Shown: positions 52,717 through 61,835 of the stretch, in pieces
Layout: every line of letters begins with the position of its first letter
Position numbering within the stretch: the first letter of the stretch is position 1
Assembly: GCF_016919245.1 (NCBI RefSeq)
Contig: NZ_JAFEJA010000003.1
Span: 310,001 to 374,000 of the forward strand
DNA length: 64,000 nucleotides
Direction: 5' to 3'
DNA from: Streptomyces zhihengii
GTDB taxonomy: Bacteria; Actinomycetota; Actinomycetes; Streptomycetales; Streptomycetaceae
Program-made: the position numbers and the translations under genes
The notes under the pieces: model-generated
What the model was told of the DNA's origin: nothing
What the model saw: only the letters and a program-made list of their open reading frames with translations
Databases searched by the model: none

Positions 52717-53471
52717 CGGAGGCTCACCGTCCGCTTCTCGATCTTCCTGTCCGCTGCCTGCTCTGGCGTGAGCGCGACCACCCGCTGCACGAAGATGCCT
52801 GGCAGATGCACCGCGTCCGGATCGATCGTGCCTGGCTCGAACAGTTCCTCCACTTCAGCGATCGTGATCCGCCCCGCCATGGCCGCGAGCGGGTTGAAGT
52901 TGCGGGCGGACTTGTTGAACACCAGGTTTCCGTGCCGGTCACCCTTGGCGGCCCGCACCAGTGCAAAGTCGGTGCGGATGCCGTGCTCCAGTACGCAGGC
53001 GGTGCCGTCGAAGTCCCGCACCTCCTTCGGTGAAGAGGCCAGCGCTACACCGCCATCCCCGTCGTACCGCCACGGCAGTCCTCCCTCGGCGACCTGCGTG
53101 CCGACCCCAGCGGGTGTGTAGAACGCCGGGATGCCGGCACCACCAGCCCGGAGCCGTTCCGCGAGCGTGCCCTGCGGGATCAGCTCCACCTCCAGTTCCC
53201 CGGCCAGGTACTGGCGGGCGAACTCCTTGTTGGCGCCGATGTAGGAGCCGGTCACCCGGGCAATTCGCCCGGCCGACAGCAGTACGGCCAGGCCTGAGTC
53301 CATCGCTCCGCAGTTGTTGGAAACCACGCTCAGCCCGTTCACGCCACGCTCGTACAGAGCGCGTACCAGCGCATTGGGCACACCACTCAGCCCGAAGCCG
53401 CCGACTGCCAGCGATGCGCCATCCGGCACGTCGGCCACGGCCGCCCCGGCCGTGGGGACCACCTTGTCCAT
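52713..53471 (-). CDS. pcaI: 3-Oxoadipate CoA-transferase subunit A
   Basis: A 252-residue alpha subunit with the CoA-binding segment [29 protein letters not shown] and [20 protein letters not shown]. It is the partner of PcaJ. ATG 53471 overlaps the catC stop (TGATG); a GTG at 53474 is also possible. The complete motifs and tight coupling suggest it is functional if transcribed. Confidence 0.9.
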   Translation of the reverse strand: MDKVVPTAGAAVADVPDGASLAVGGFGLSGVPNALVRALYERGVNGLSVVSNNCGAMDSGLAVLLSAGRIARVTGSYIGANKEFARQYLAGELEVELIPQGTLAERLRAGGAGIPAFYTPAGVGTQVAEGGLPWRYDGDGGVALASSPKEVRDFDGTACVLEHGIRTDFALVRAAKGDRHGNLVFNKSARNFNPLAAMAGRITIAEVEELFEPGTIDPDAVHLPGIFVQRVVALTPEQAADRKIEKRTVSLR

Positions 53472-53767
53472 CACGGCGCACCCCTGTTGGCGGTGAGATC
53501 GGACGGGTGCGGGGCCAGCGGCGTGACTGCGATCCGCATGTAGGGGAACAGGGGAAGTTGCCACAGGACCTGATGAAGCGCCTCGTTGTCGGCGACGTCG
53601 AACACGCTGATGTTGGCGTACTGCCCGACGCACCGCCAGATGTGCACCCACTCGCCCGACTCCTGGCGCTCCTGACAGTAGGTCTTCTCGCGGGCTACTA
53701 GGTCGGCGCGGATCTCGGGGTCGAGGTCGTGCGGAATTTCGACGTCCATGCGCACTGCGAACATCAT
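53471..53767 (-). CDS. catC: Muconolactone delta-isomerase
   Basis: A 98-residue protein of the CatC family, which forms a decamer and converts muconolactone to 3-oxoadipate enol-lactone. It opens MMFAVRMDVEIPHDLDPEIR and contains GEWVHIWRCVGQYANISVFD and LPLFPYMRIAVTPLAPHP, the standard motifs at full length. It lies six bases after catA. Confidence 0.93.
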   Translation of the reverse strand: MMFAVRMDVEIPHDLDPEIRADLVAREKTYCQERQESGEWVHIWRCVGQYANISVFDVADNEALHQVLWQLPLFPYMRIAVTPLAPHPSDLTANRGAP

Positions 53768-53773
53768 TGCCGA

Positions 53774-54652
<879 letters not shown>

Positions 54653-55530
54653 TCAGTGGTCCTGGCGGTAGCGCGCCAGTTTGTCGGGGTCGACGTCGAT
54701 GCCGAGGCCGGCGCCCTCGCGGATGCGCAAGGTGCCGTTCTCGATGGTCAGCGGCGTGGCGAGGAGGTCGTCGGACATGTCCAGGAAGTTGGACAGTTCG
54801 CCCGCGTGCCCCGTGGTGGCCCGGTGGGCGGCTCCGAAGGCGACCGTGCACAGCGTGCCGATCTGCCCGTCGATCTGGTTTCCCATCACCACTGGAACAC
54901 CCAGCCCTTCGCATTCGTGCAGCACGCGCTGGGAGGCGGTGAATCCGGTCCGGGCGGTCTTGATGCTGATGGCGGTTGCAGAGCCGCCGAGGAGTTCGCG
55001 CGTTACCTCCGCGGCTCGCGTGGCGCTCTCGTCGGCGATGAAGGGGACGGAGCTCTGGGCGACCAGCCAGCGGCGGCCCAGGACGTCGTCTGCGGGGCAG
55101 AGTTCCTCGGCGAAGAGCAGGTCGAGGTCGGCCATCTCGCGCAGGGCACGCGCGGAGTCGGGCGCAGTCCAGCCGCGGTTGCCGTCGATGTACAGCTCGA
55201 CGTCTGGTCCGAGGGCCTTGCGCAGGGCTCTGCAGGCGGCGACGTCCTTGGTGTAGGGAAGGCGGCCGACCTTCACCTTGAAGGTGGTGATCCCGTAGGT
55301 GTCCCGGATACGTTCTGCCTCGGCCACCATCTCTGCGGTGGGCGCGAAGCCGACCATGTGGCACACCCGCATGCGGTCGGCGTAGCCGCCGAGCAGTCCG
55401 GACACCGGCATCCCGGCGGCCTGGCCGAGGATGTCCCACAGGGCCATGTCGATCGCTGCCTTGGCGGTGGGATTCCCTATAGCGCGGTCCAACCGGGCGT
55501 GCACGGCCTCCCGTTCCAGTGCGGTGAGGC

Positions 55531-55534
55531 CTAG
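55531..55534. repeat. CTAG target duplication inside catB (left)
   Basis: CTAG flanks the IS1380-family element here and at 57194-57197. Removing one copy with the element restores the catB frame. Confidence 0.9.
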
Positions 55535-57193
55535 CCTCGCGCTTTCATGAAGCGGGCTGTCCGACGGGCGGTCAGGTAAACGAGAAGTGCCTCTGACCAG
55601 CAAGAATGAGGATTGTCGAGGTCCTTGTTCCTGCCATGCCGGAGGCACTTCCCAGGTGAAGAAGCGTATCGGGTCCTATCCACGCGTCCGCATCGAGGGC
55701 GGTGGTCGCGGAGTGGTGTCCCAGGCCGGGGCCGTGCTGCTGGTCGAGACCGCCCGCAAGGCCGGGCTGGACCAGGCGATATCGACGGCACTGACGCCGT
55801 GGCGACGTTCACGGGCAGTGCACGATCCAGGGAAGATCCTGCTGGACGTGGCACTCGCGGTCGCCCTGGGCGGGGACTGCCTCGCGGATGTCGGGATGCT
55901 GCGGGCCGAGCCGGCCGTGTTCGGGCCGGTGGCGTCCGACCCGACCGTCTCCCGGCTCGTCGACACCCTCGCCGCCGCCGGGCCGAAGGCCCTGTCCGCG
56001 ATACGGGCCGCGCGGGCCGAAGCCCGCGAGCGCGTCTGGAGCCTGGCCAAAACCGCGGCTCCTGACGCGGGCGGGCAGGTGATCGTGGACCTGGACGGGG
56101 TCCTCGTTCTGGCCCACTCCGAGAAGCAGGACGCCACCGCGACCTGGAAGAAGACCTTCGGACACCACCCCCTGATGGGGTTCGTCGACCACGGAAGCAG
56201 TGGCAGCGGGGAGCCGGTGGCCGGCCTGCTCAGGCCCGGCAACGCAGGCAGCAACACCGCCGCCGACCACATCACCACCACCCAACTCGCCCTGGCCCAG
56301 CTGCCGAAGAAGTACCGGCGCGGACGCCGGACGCTGATCCGTACCGACTCAGGAGGCGGCACCCACGAGTTCGTCGCCTGGCTCGCCCAACGCGGCCGGT
56401 GGCTGTCGTACTCGGTCGGCATGACCATCACCGAGCAGATTCACCAGGCCGTCCTCAAGGCCCCCGCCTCGGCCTGGACGGCGGCGACCGAGCCCGGCGG
56501 CGAGATCCGGGACGGGGCCTGGGTCGCCGAACTGTCCGGCGACTGCCTGAAGGGCTGGCCGAAGGGAATGCGGCTGATCGTGCGGAAGGAACGGCCTCAC
56601 CCCGGCGCCCAGTTGCGGATCACCGACGCCGACGGCCTGCGGCTCACCGCGTTCGCCACCAACACCACCGGCATCCCGATCGCCGCACTCGAACTGCGGC
56701 ACCGCCGGCGAGCCCGGGCGGAGGACCGCATCCGTGCCGCTCGCGCCACCGGCCTGCGCAACCTGCCCCTGCACGACACCAAGCAGAACCAGATCTGGCT
56801 GGAGATCGTCCAGATCGCCCTCGACCTCCTCGCCTGGATGCCCATGCTCGCCCTGACCGGCGAAACCCGCAGGTGGGAACCCCGCCGCCTGAGGCTCCGC
56901 CTCTTCTCCGCCGCCGCCCAGCTGGTCACCACCGCCCGCCGCCGGCACCTGCGGTTCGCCCGCCACTGGCCCTGGACCCACATGATCACCGACGCCCTGG
57001 CACGACTCGAAGCCCTCCCGAACCCCGGCTGACCAGCGTGTTCCCGTCCCTGCGAGCAGCACCACCCCCGCCGGAGCCGTGGAACCCGGCGCCCACCCGA
57101 CGCGACAGCCGGGCCATCAGCCTGACCACCACCAGCCCGAACAACCGAAACGGCCCGCCGAAGAAACCCACGGACCGTCACGAAAGATCGAGG
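55535..57193 (+). mobile_element. IS1380-family insertion sequence, complete (1659 bp)
   Basis: The ends are CCTCGCGCTTTC at 55535 and, from the other strand, CCTCGATCTTTC ending at 57193, an imperfect inverted repeat. CTAG is duplicated on both sides. The transposase frame is intact. It interrupts catB in the opposite orientation to the cat operon. Confidence 0.93.
55656..57032 (+). CDS. IS1380-family transposase
   Basis: A 458-residue transposase. Acidic residues of the DDE site lie in VIVDLDGVLVLAHSEK and LIRTDSGGGTHEF. KTFGHHPLMGFVDHG and GNAGSNTAADHI are IS1380 signatures, as is the C-terminal helix-rich AQLVTTARRRHLRFARHWPW. GTG 55656 follows GGAGG; a longer in-frame ATG starts at 55587. 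The frame is complete. Confidence 0.93.
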   Translation: MKKRIGSYPRVRIEGGGRGVVSQAGAVLLVETARKAGLDQAISTALTPWRRSRAVHDPGKILLDVALAVALGGDCLADVGMLRAEPAVFGPVASDPTVSRLVDTLAAAGPKALSAIRAARAEARERVWSLAKTAAPDAGGQVIVDLDGVLVLAHSEKQDATATWKKTFGHHPLMGFVDHGSSGSGEPVAGLLRPGNAGSNTAADHITTTQLALAQLPKKYRRGRRTLIRTDSGGGTHEFVAWLAQRGRWLSYSVGMTITEQIHQAVLKAPASAWTAATEPGGEIRDGAWVAELSGDCLKGWPKGMRLIVRKERPHPGAQLRITDADGLRLTAFATNTTGIPIAALELRHRRRARAEDRIRAARATGLRNLPLHDTKQNQIWLEIVQIALDLLAWMPMLALTGETRRWEPRRLRLRLFSAAAQLVTTARRRHLRFARHWPWTHMITDALARLEALPNPG

Positions 57194-57197
57194 CTAG
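57194..57197. repeat. CTAG target duplication inside catB (right)
   Basis: Second copy of the target duplication, in the 5' part of catB. Confidence 0.9.
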
Positions 57198-57415
57198 GAG
57201 CTGTGGGGCGAAGATCTTTTCGATCACTGCGACGATCGACTCCTGGGTCTCTCCGTAGGTGTACGGGCGAGGCGGTGCTTCGGCGGTACCCATGAGATCG
57301 TCGTCCGTGTGTACCCGGACCAGGACGTGGTCGGCGGTGTGCACCTCACCGCTGGCAAACTTCAGCGGCTTCGCATAAGGAATGGCGAAGGGGATTGCCT
57401 CCACCCGGACGATTT

Positions 57416-58315
57416 TCATGCGACTCCTTCGAGAAATGCGTCATGGCGCTCCAGTACGTCGAGGAGGTTCCGGACCAGGGGGGAGTCGTCCTCCGACCGC
57501 CAGGCAAGGGCGAGCGGGACGGACAGCGCGTCCTCGATGTCCTTGACCACCACCCCCTCGCGCGGAGCGGAACGGATCGAGTCGGGCAGGACAGCCACGC
57601 CGAGCCCGGCGGCGACCAGAGCCAGCGCGGCCGAGGTCTCGGCAACCTCGTACGCGCAGCGGGGATAGAAGCCGGAGGCCAGGCAACTGCGGACAACGGC
57701 GTCGTTGACAACAGAGCCGAGGGCGGCGCCGTACATGACGAAGTTCTCGTGGCGTAGCTGTTCGACGCGGACGATGCCGACCTCGACGAGCCAGTGCTCC
57801 TCGGGTACGGCGACGACCAGCGGTTCGTCGGCGAGCGCGCGGTGGTCGATGCCTTCCTGGCGGACCGGTGGCCGCAGGACGCCGACGTCGAGGCGCCGCT
57901 CGAGCAGACCGAGCTCTTGTGCGGGCGTGAGCATCTCGGTGTGCACTTCCATCATCACGTGGGGCATTTCGCGCTTGAGTAACCGGGCGAGTGCCGGTAG
58001 CTGTCGGTACGAGGCGGAACCGGTCAGACCGACCCGCAGCACCCCTTCCATCCCGGAGGCGAAACGCCCGACTCTTGTGACTGCCTCCTCGAGGGACTGG
58101 AGGATGCGCTCGACATCGGTGCGGAACACTTCGCCGGCAGGCGTCAGGGTGACCTGCCGGGTGGTGCGTGTGAACAGGTCCACGCCCAGTTCAGTCTCCA
58201 GTCGGCGGATGGCCTGGGAGAGCGGGGGCTGGGCCATGTGGAGACGTGCCGCTGCCTTGCCGAAGTGACGTGTGTCGGCAACGGTCGCGAAATACCGAAG
58301 GTGCCTGAGCTCCAT
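57416..58315 (-). CDS. LysR-family regulator of the cat operon (CatR-like)
   Basis: A 299-residue regulator. The helix-turn-helix is in the first 60 residues (MELRHLRYFATVADTRHFGK, LHMAQPPLSQAIRRLETELG). The co-inducer domain follows (GVLRVGLTGSASYRQLPALA, VAETSAALALVAAGLGVAVL). CatR/BenM-type members respond to cis,cis-muconate. The gene precedes catB in the same direction and its stop overlaps the catB start, unlike the divergent arrangement usual in pseudomonads, so regulator and pathway genes appear co-transcribed and coupled. Confidence 0.92.
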   Translation of the reverse strand: MELRHLRYFATVADTRHFGKAAARLHMAQPPLSQAIRRLETELGVDLFTRTTRQVTLTPAGEVFRTDVERILQSLEEAVTRVGRFASGMEGVLRVGLTGSASYRQLPALARLLKREMPHVMMEVHTEMLTPAQELGLLERRLDVGVLRPPVRQEGIDHRALADEPLVVAVPEEHWLVEVGIVRVEQLRHENFVMYGAALGSVVNDAVVRSCLASGFYPRCAYEVAETSAALALVAAGLGVAVLPDSIRSAPREGVVVKDIEDALSVPLALAWRSEDDSPLVRNLLDVLERHDAFLEGVA

Positions 58316-58834
58316 CAGGATGCCCTTTCCTTGTGGGGCCCTTGGGTGTGCATCAGCGTAGGAGCGAACCCAATAGCCCACAAATACCTTGTTGCGGCCT
58401 ATTGAGATGCTAGGGATATCAATGTCCGCTAGTCGATCGCGTTGGATGGTTAAGGCAGGGCTTTTGCCCCGCATGCCTGCACCAGTTGCCGGGCCGAGGT
58501 GGAGTTGAGCGTCCTCGGTGATATCTGCCGAGTGATCTGCACGTGCGGCCCCCGGGGCGCCCCCGGGGGCCGTATCCGCAGACGCAGACACCTGCGGGCA
58601 GGAGCTACGTGTCTCTTCCCCTGGTGCCGGACTCCAGTGGCAGCCGGCGCACAAGCGTGCGGCATCCTTGCCGCCCGGTCGCTCTTCAGGGGTTGTGAGC
58701 ATGGAAAGCACGCTCACAACCCCTGCCCCCACCAGGATGGCCACGCCGACAGGGGGATACGTATAGGCCGCCACGCCGGCAGCGACACCGGCCAACAGCA
58801 GCACTAGCGCGTACGGGCTCAGCGGTTCGTTCAT
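58316..58834 (-). CDS. Small membrane protein frame open into the LysR gene
   Basis: From ATG 58834, preceded by a strong GGAGGAG, the frame encodes MNEPLSPYALVLLLAGVAAG and VAILVGAGVVSVLSML: two membrane helices. A Cys-bearing segment (LCAGCHW) and a Gly/Ala-rich stretch follow. There is no stop codon before the LysR start at 58315, so the frame is formally continuous with the regulator. A strong hairpin (58546-58572) inside it suggests two separate units with the small gene's true end uncertain. Only the first 60 residues look like real protein. Confidence 0.35.
58546..58572. terminator. GC-only hairpin between membrane gene and LysR
   Basis: CGGCCCCCGGGG (58546-58557) pairs perfectly with CCCCGGGGGCCG (58561-58572) around a three-base loop. 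It is a likely terminator on the minus strand, inside the open frame described at 58316-58834. Confidence 0.6.
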
Positions 58835-59395
58835 TAGGCTCCTCCATCGCGCGTCCTGAAGCGCATTCACTACAGGGCGGCTACCCAAAGTAGGGGCCAA
58901 GGTGGCGGATGGGTGGGTGCGAACGTGCAGGTCAGCGCCCTAGATTGAGCTGCATCGCGTACGGCGGTCGGCTTCAACATGCCGACTAATGTCCAGTCGC
59001 GTCTTGTGTCTCCCGGCGCGGGCCCGGCGCGTGCGGGGGTGGGAGGGGCGCGCTGACTCGGCGTGGGCCGGGAGGTCGCAGGAGCCGCGTTTCTTGCGGC
59101 CGCTCGCCAGCCGTCTGCGCCGTTGCGAGTCGGCTGGCCGCATGAGGGAATGTGGCCTTCCATGCGGTGGCCCTCGTGGCGGGCGAAGGCTCGGGGCAGT
59201 GACGGCGCTCGACAGCCGTGGTCGGCTTTCGCTGCATCCACCAGCTCGGAGGTGAGTCCGTCCGGGTCTCGATCCGGCCTGGCCGGGCCGCACTCCAATC
59301 CCGCTGGCGCGGCAGTGACGCTCGCAACGGGGAGCTGGCTTAGGCGACGTGCGCACGGTGCCTCGACCGAGCCGAGCCCAAGGGTATTCGGAAAG
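58835..59395. other. No recognisable gene
   Basis: Divergent intergenic DNA between the small membrane gene and the toxin/antitoxin operon. Open frames here have no domain. Confidence 0.45.
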
Positions 59396-59413
59396 GTATG
59401 CATAGGTGCATAC
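59396..59413 (+). promoter_or_regulatory. Palindromic operator of the toxin/antitoxin operon
   Basis: GTATGCA (59396-59402) and TGCATAC (59407-59413) form a perfect inverted repeat with a 4-base spacer, eight bases before the antitoxin start. This is the expected autoregulatory site for a ribbon-helix-helix antitoxin. Confidence 0.65.
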
Positions 59414-59421
59414 TCGATGGC

Positions 59422-59667
59422 ATGGCAGACACCACCGTGAAGATCGACTCCGAGACTCGTGACCGCCTCGCCATCCTCGCTGCCGCTCACGGCAAGAGCG
59501 TCCGCGCCTATCTGGCCGACCTCGCCATCGAGGAAGAGAACCAACTCGCCCTCGGCCGCGCGACCGCCGCTTTCCGCGAAGCCGTGGCCCGGCCAGGCAT
59601 CGCCGAAGCCTTCGACGCCGAGTACGGCGGCCTCCCGCCGTCCGCGACTGGGAACCGGGCGGCCTGA
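59422..59667 (+). CDS. Ribbon-helix-helix antitoxin
   Basis: An 81-residue DNA-binding antitoxin. MADTTVKIDSETRDRLAILA forms the ribbon and first helix, and HGKSVRAYLADLAIEEENQL the second helix; the C-terminal tail (ATAAFREAVARPGIAEAFDA) probably wraps the toxin. ATG 59422 is preferred because the ribbon starts there and the palindromic operator lies just upstream; ATG 59398 falls within the palindrome. It precedes the toxin by three bases. Confidence 0.85.
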   Translation: MADTTVKIDSETRDRLAILAAAHGKSVRAYLADLAIEEENQLALGRATAAFREAVARPGIAEAFDAEYGGLPPSATGNRAA

Positions 59668-59670
59668 CCC

Positions 59671-60051
59671 TTGGAGCTGCACATTGACATCCGGTGGCTC
59701 CTGGATCGGCAGGAAGAGCTTCTCGGCAAGGATCTAGGAGTCCAGGACTACTCGGGCCTGGTCGCCGCCGTCGCCCGCCACCGTGTGAACACGCCGGCGC
59801 TGGCCACTGACGCACCGGACGGCTACTGGCGCGCCGCCGCGCTGCTCGACATGATCGTACTCTTGCGCCCACTGCCGACTCGCAACGAGTACTTCGGATA
59901 CGGCGTCGCCATCGCCTACATCAGAGCTTCCGGCAGTACCGTCGACGACACCTTCGAACCCTGGCGCGACCTCATCAACGACATCCGCGCCCTGCGTCTG
60001 ACGGTCTACGACATCGCCGATCGATTGCGCTCGCTGCGACCTGCGGCGTAG
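59671..60051 (+). CDS. Fic/Doc-type toxin component
   Basis: A 126-residue protein starting at TTG 59671 (LELHIDIRWLLDRQEELLGK). DYSGLVAAVARHRVNTPALA, YWRAAALLDMIVLLRPLPTR and NEYFGYGVAIAYIRASGSTV match the toxin partner annotated as Fic-family in many Streptomyces. The canonical Fic motif HPFxxGNGR is not present: the corresponding segment reads LLRPLPTRNEYFG. Doc-like kinase or AMP-transferase activity is therefore uncertain. It lies right after an RHH antitoxin. Confidence 0.75.
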   Translation: MELHIDIRWLLDRQEELLGKDLGVQDYSGLVAAVARHRVNTPALATDAPDGYWRAAALLDMIVLLRPLPTRNEYFGYGVAIAYIRASGSTVDDTFEPWRDLINDIRALRLTVYDIADRLRSLRPAA

Positions 60052-60227
60052 GCGGCCCGATCGTGGTTTCGTGCGCGTTGACGGCAGCACAGCGCAGGCG
60101 AAGCTCATGGAGGCAACCCGCCCGGTCTCGGCTTTGCTCGGGCGTGCACTGTCGGCATGATGCAGCCGCGCGCAGCGAGCGCCCGCACAGAGGTGATGTG
60201 CGGGCCCGTCGGCGGTCTGAGTGGGTG

Positions 60228-60443
60228 TCAGCCCACGATTTGTACCCGGTCGGCTTGCATGCCCTTCTGTCCTTGGACGGCTTCGAAGGACACCTTCTGT
60301 CCCTCGTGCAGGGATTTGAAGCCGTTGCCCTCGATCGCGCGGAAGTGGACGAACAGGTCAGCGCCTGACTCCGGTGTGATGAAGCCGTACCCCTTCTCGT
60401 CGTTGAACCACTTCACTGTGCCGTTCTGGCGCTCCGCCACCAC
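60228..60443 (-). CDS. CspA-family cold-shock protein
   Basis: A 71-residue single-domain nucleic-acid-binding protein. RNP1 is KGYGFITP and RNP2 is [21 protein letters not shown] opens the beta-barrel. It is slightly longer than the usual 67 residues because of an N-terminal MVAERQ. A GGAGG-type ribosome binding site (CCTCC on the plus strand at about 60446) precedes the start. Such proteins act as RNA chaperones. It is monocistronic. Confidence 0.95.
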   Translation of the reverse strand: MVAERQNGTVKWFNDEKGYGFITPESGADLFVHFRAIEGNGFKSLHEGQKVSFEAVQGQKGMQADRVQIVG

Positions 60444-60553
60444 GCCTCCTTTAGGTAGTCATCCGATTACAGCGTGATCGTCGCATGTGAGACCCCTCGG
60501 CGGATGAAGGACTCACATTGCCGATCGCTTAAGCGGTCACCACAGGCTTCACG

Positions 60554-60964
60554 ATGCTGCGGCGGTCTGCTGCCGTGACGCAGGCAGCGGCGGCACCTCG
60601 CAAGGACGAGCAGCTGGTGCACGCGCTGGCAGTCGGCACCCGGCAAGGCGCCTTGTTCACCGACGACATCCGCTGCCCCGTCCACGTGGAGGACCTGGCC
60701 ACAGCCCTGTGGGAGATCGCCCGCTCCGGCGCGGCCGGCGTCTTCCACCTTGCTGGTTCTGACGCCCTGAGCCGCTTCGAGCTGGGCGAGTTCATCGCCC
60801 GCCGCGACGGGCTCGACCCCGCTCGGCTGCCCTCCGCGTGCCGCTCTGTTACTAGACTGCCCGGCGGGCTCGACGTACGACTGGACAGCCGCACCACCCA
60901 GCAGCAGCTGACCACCCGCCTCCGCGGCGCCCGCGAGTTCCTGAGCCGAGCGGACCAAAGCTGA
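60554..60964 (+). pseudogene. Truncated sugar-nucleotide/RmlD-like reductase (C-terminal part)
   Basis: 136 codons encode only the C-terminal portion of an SDR-type NAD(P)-binding protein: TDDIRCPVHVEDLATALWEI, GVFHLAGSDALSRFELGEFI and DVRLDSRTTQQQLTTRLRGA. These are the substrate-binding motifs of dTDP-4-dehydrorhamnose-reductase-like enzymes. The N-terminal nucleotide-binding half, including GxxGxxG, is missing upstream. I judge it a decayed gene. Confidence 0.65.
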
Positions 60965-61835
60965 TCGAGGCTGACCCTCGGGCCGGCGAGACCCGTTCAC
61001 GCCGCGGCGATGGCGACTAGGCACGGCTCTTCGATCAGCCCGAAGGGCTCATCGACACCGTGAGCTTCCAGCGCATGCTCGGCATCTTGGAATTCTGTCG
61101 TTGGGCGTGGCCGCCCGCGTGAATATCGGAGCCGTCGGCGAGAAGGTCACACTGTTCGGCCGGTGGACCTGTTGCCGAGCTGAGTCGGGGAGTGGGAAGA
61201 CCATGGCGGACGCGAAGGTCGACGGCCACGACACGTGGGGCACCCTGGCTGGCCTAGGGGATCGCGGTGAACGCGCGGCACGGGATGATGCTGCCGGGGG
61301 ACGGCTGGTCCTGATTGTCCCTGCCGAGCCCGAGTTCGACGAGCAATATCGAGACACGCTGGTGGGAGGGACGGATCAGGGTCGGGTGCACAGTGAGGCG
61401 GGTCAGTAGGGAGCTGCGGAAGTGGTGGTTCACGTCCTGGCCGCGTTGACCTCGTTACTGTTGGCGTACCAGCTGGCGGGGGTGCGCATGGTCTGGATGC
61501 CGGAATCGCTTCCCTGCTTGGTCACCCCCATGGTTGTGCGGATCTCTGCGCTGAGGACCCCGGGAAGGCGGTGATCAAGACGCAGCCCCGGCGGAGGCCC
61601 GGCTGGCCCGGCATTCCTCAGGCACCGCGCGTCCGAACACGCCCTGCTGCCTCATCTGCTTGATCAGTGCCTCGAAGCAGGTGTTGGCATGCTCCAGTTG
61701 CTGGACGGCTGGCCTGACCAACTCGTCTGCCAAGGTGGGCACGGTGGAGCTGCTCCTGATCGGACAGGACACGGCGCGTGCTCAAGTCGGTCAGCTCCTC
61801 GCAGAGTCGTGGTGCGAGCGGTACCGGTCTGCGGC
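60965..61835. other. No recognisable gene
   Basis: Short open frames on both strands without recognisable domains. Confidence 0.45.

Larger units (their letters stand above)
54653..57419 (-). pseudogene. catB: Muconate cycloisomerase gene split by an IS1380-family element
   Basis: The 5' part is 57419-57194 (MKIVRVEAIPFAIPYAKPLK to IEKIFAPQLL) and the 3' part is 55530-54653 (GLTALEREAVHARLDRAIGN to the stop). Removing the IS and one CTAG copy restores a single frame of 367 codons plus stop, running APQLLGLTALERE across the joint. The 3' part carries enolase-superfamily residues: TFKVKVG (catalytic lysine), YIDGNRGW, FAEELCPADD and ADES. The enzyme would cycloisomerise cis,cis-muconate to muconolactone. 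As it stands it is inactive. The start overlaps the LysR stop (ATGA). Confidence 0.95.

Noticed and set aside
61575..61772. 65-codon minus-strand frame before the CoA-transferase gene
   Set aside because: It has helical-looking content but no recognised family or good start, and overlaps equally plausible frames on the plus strand.
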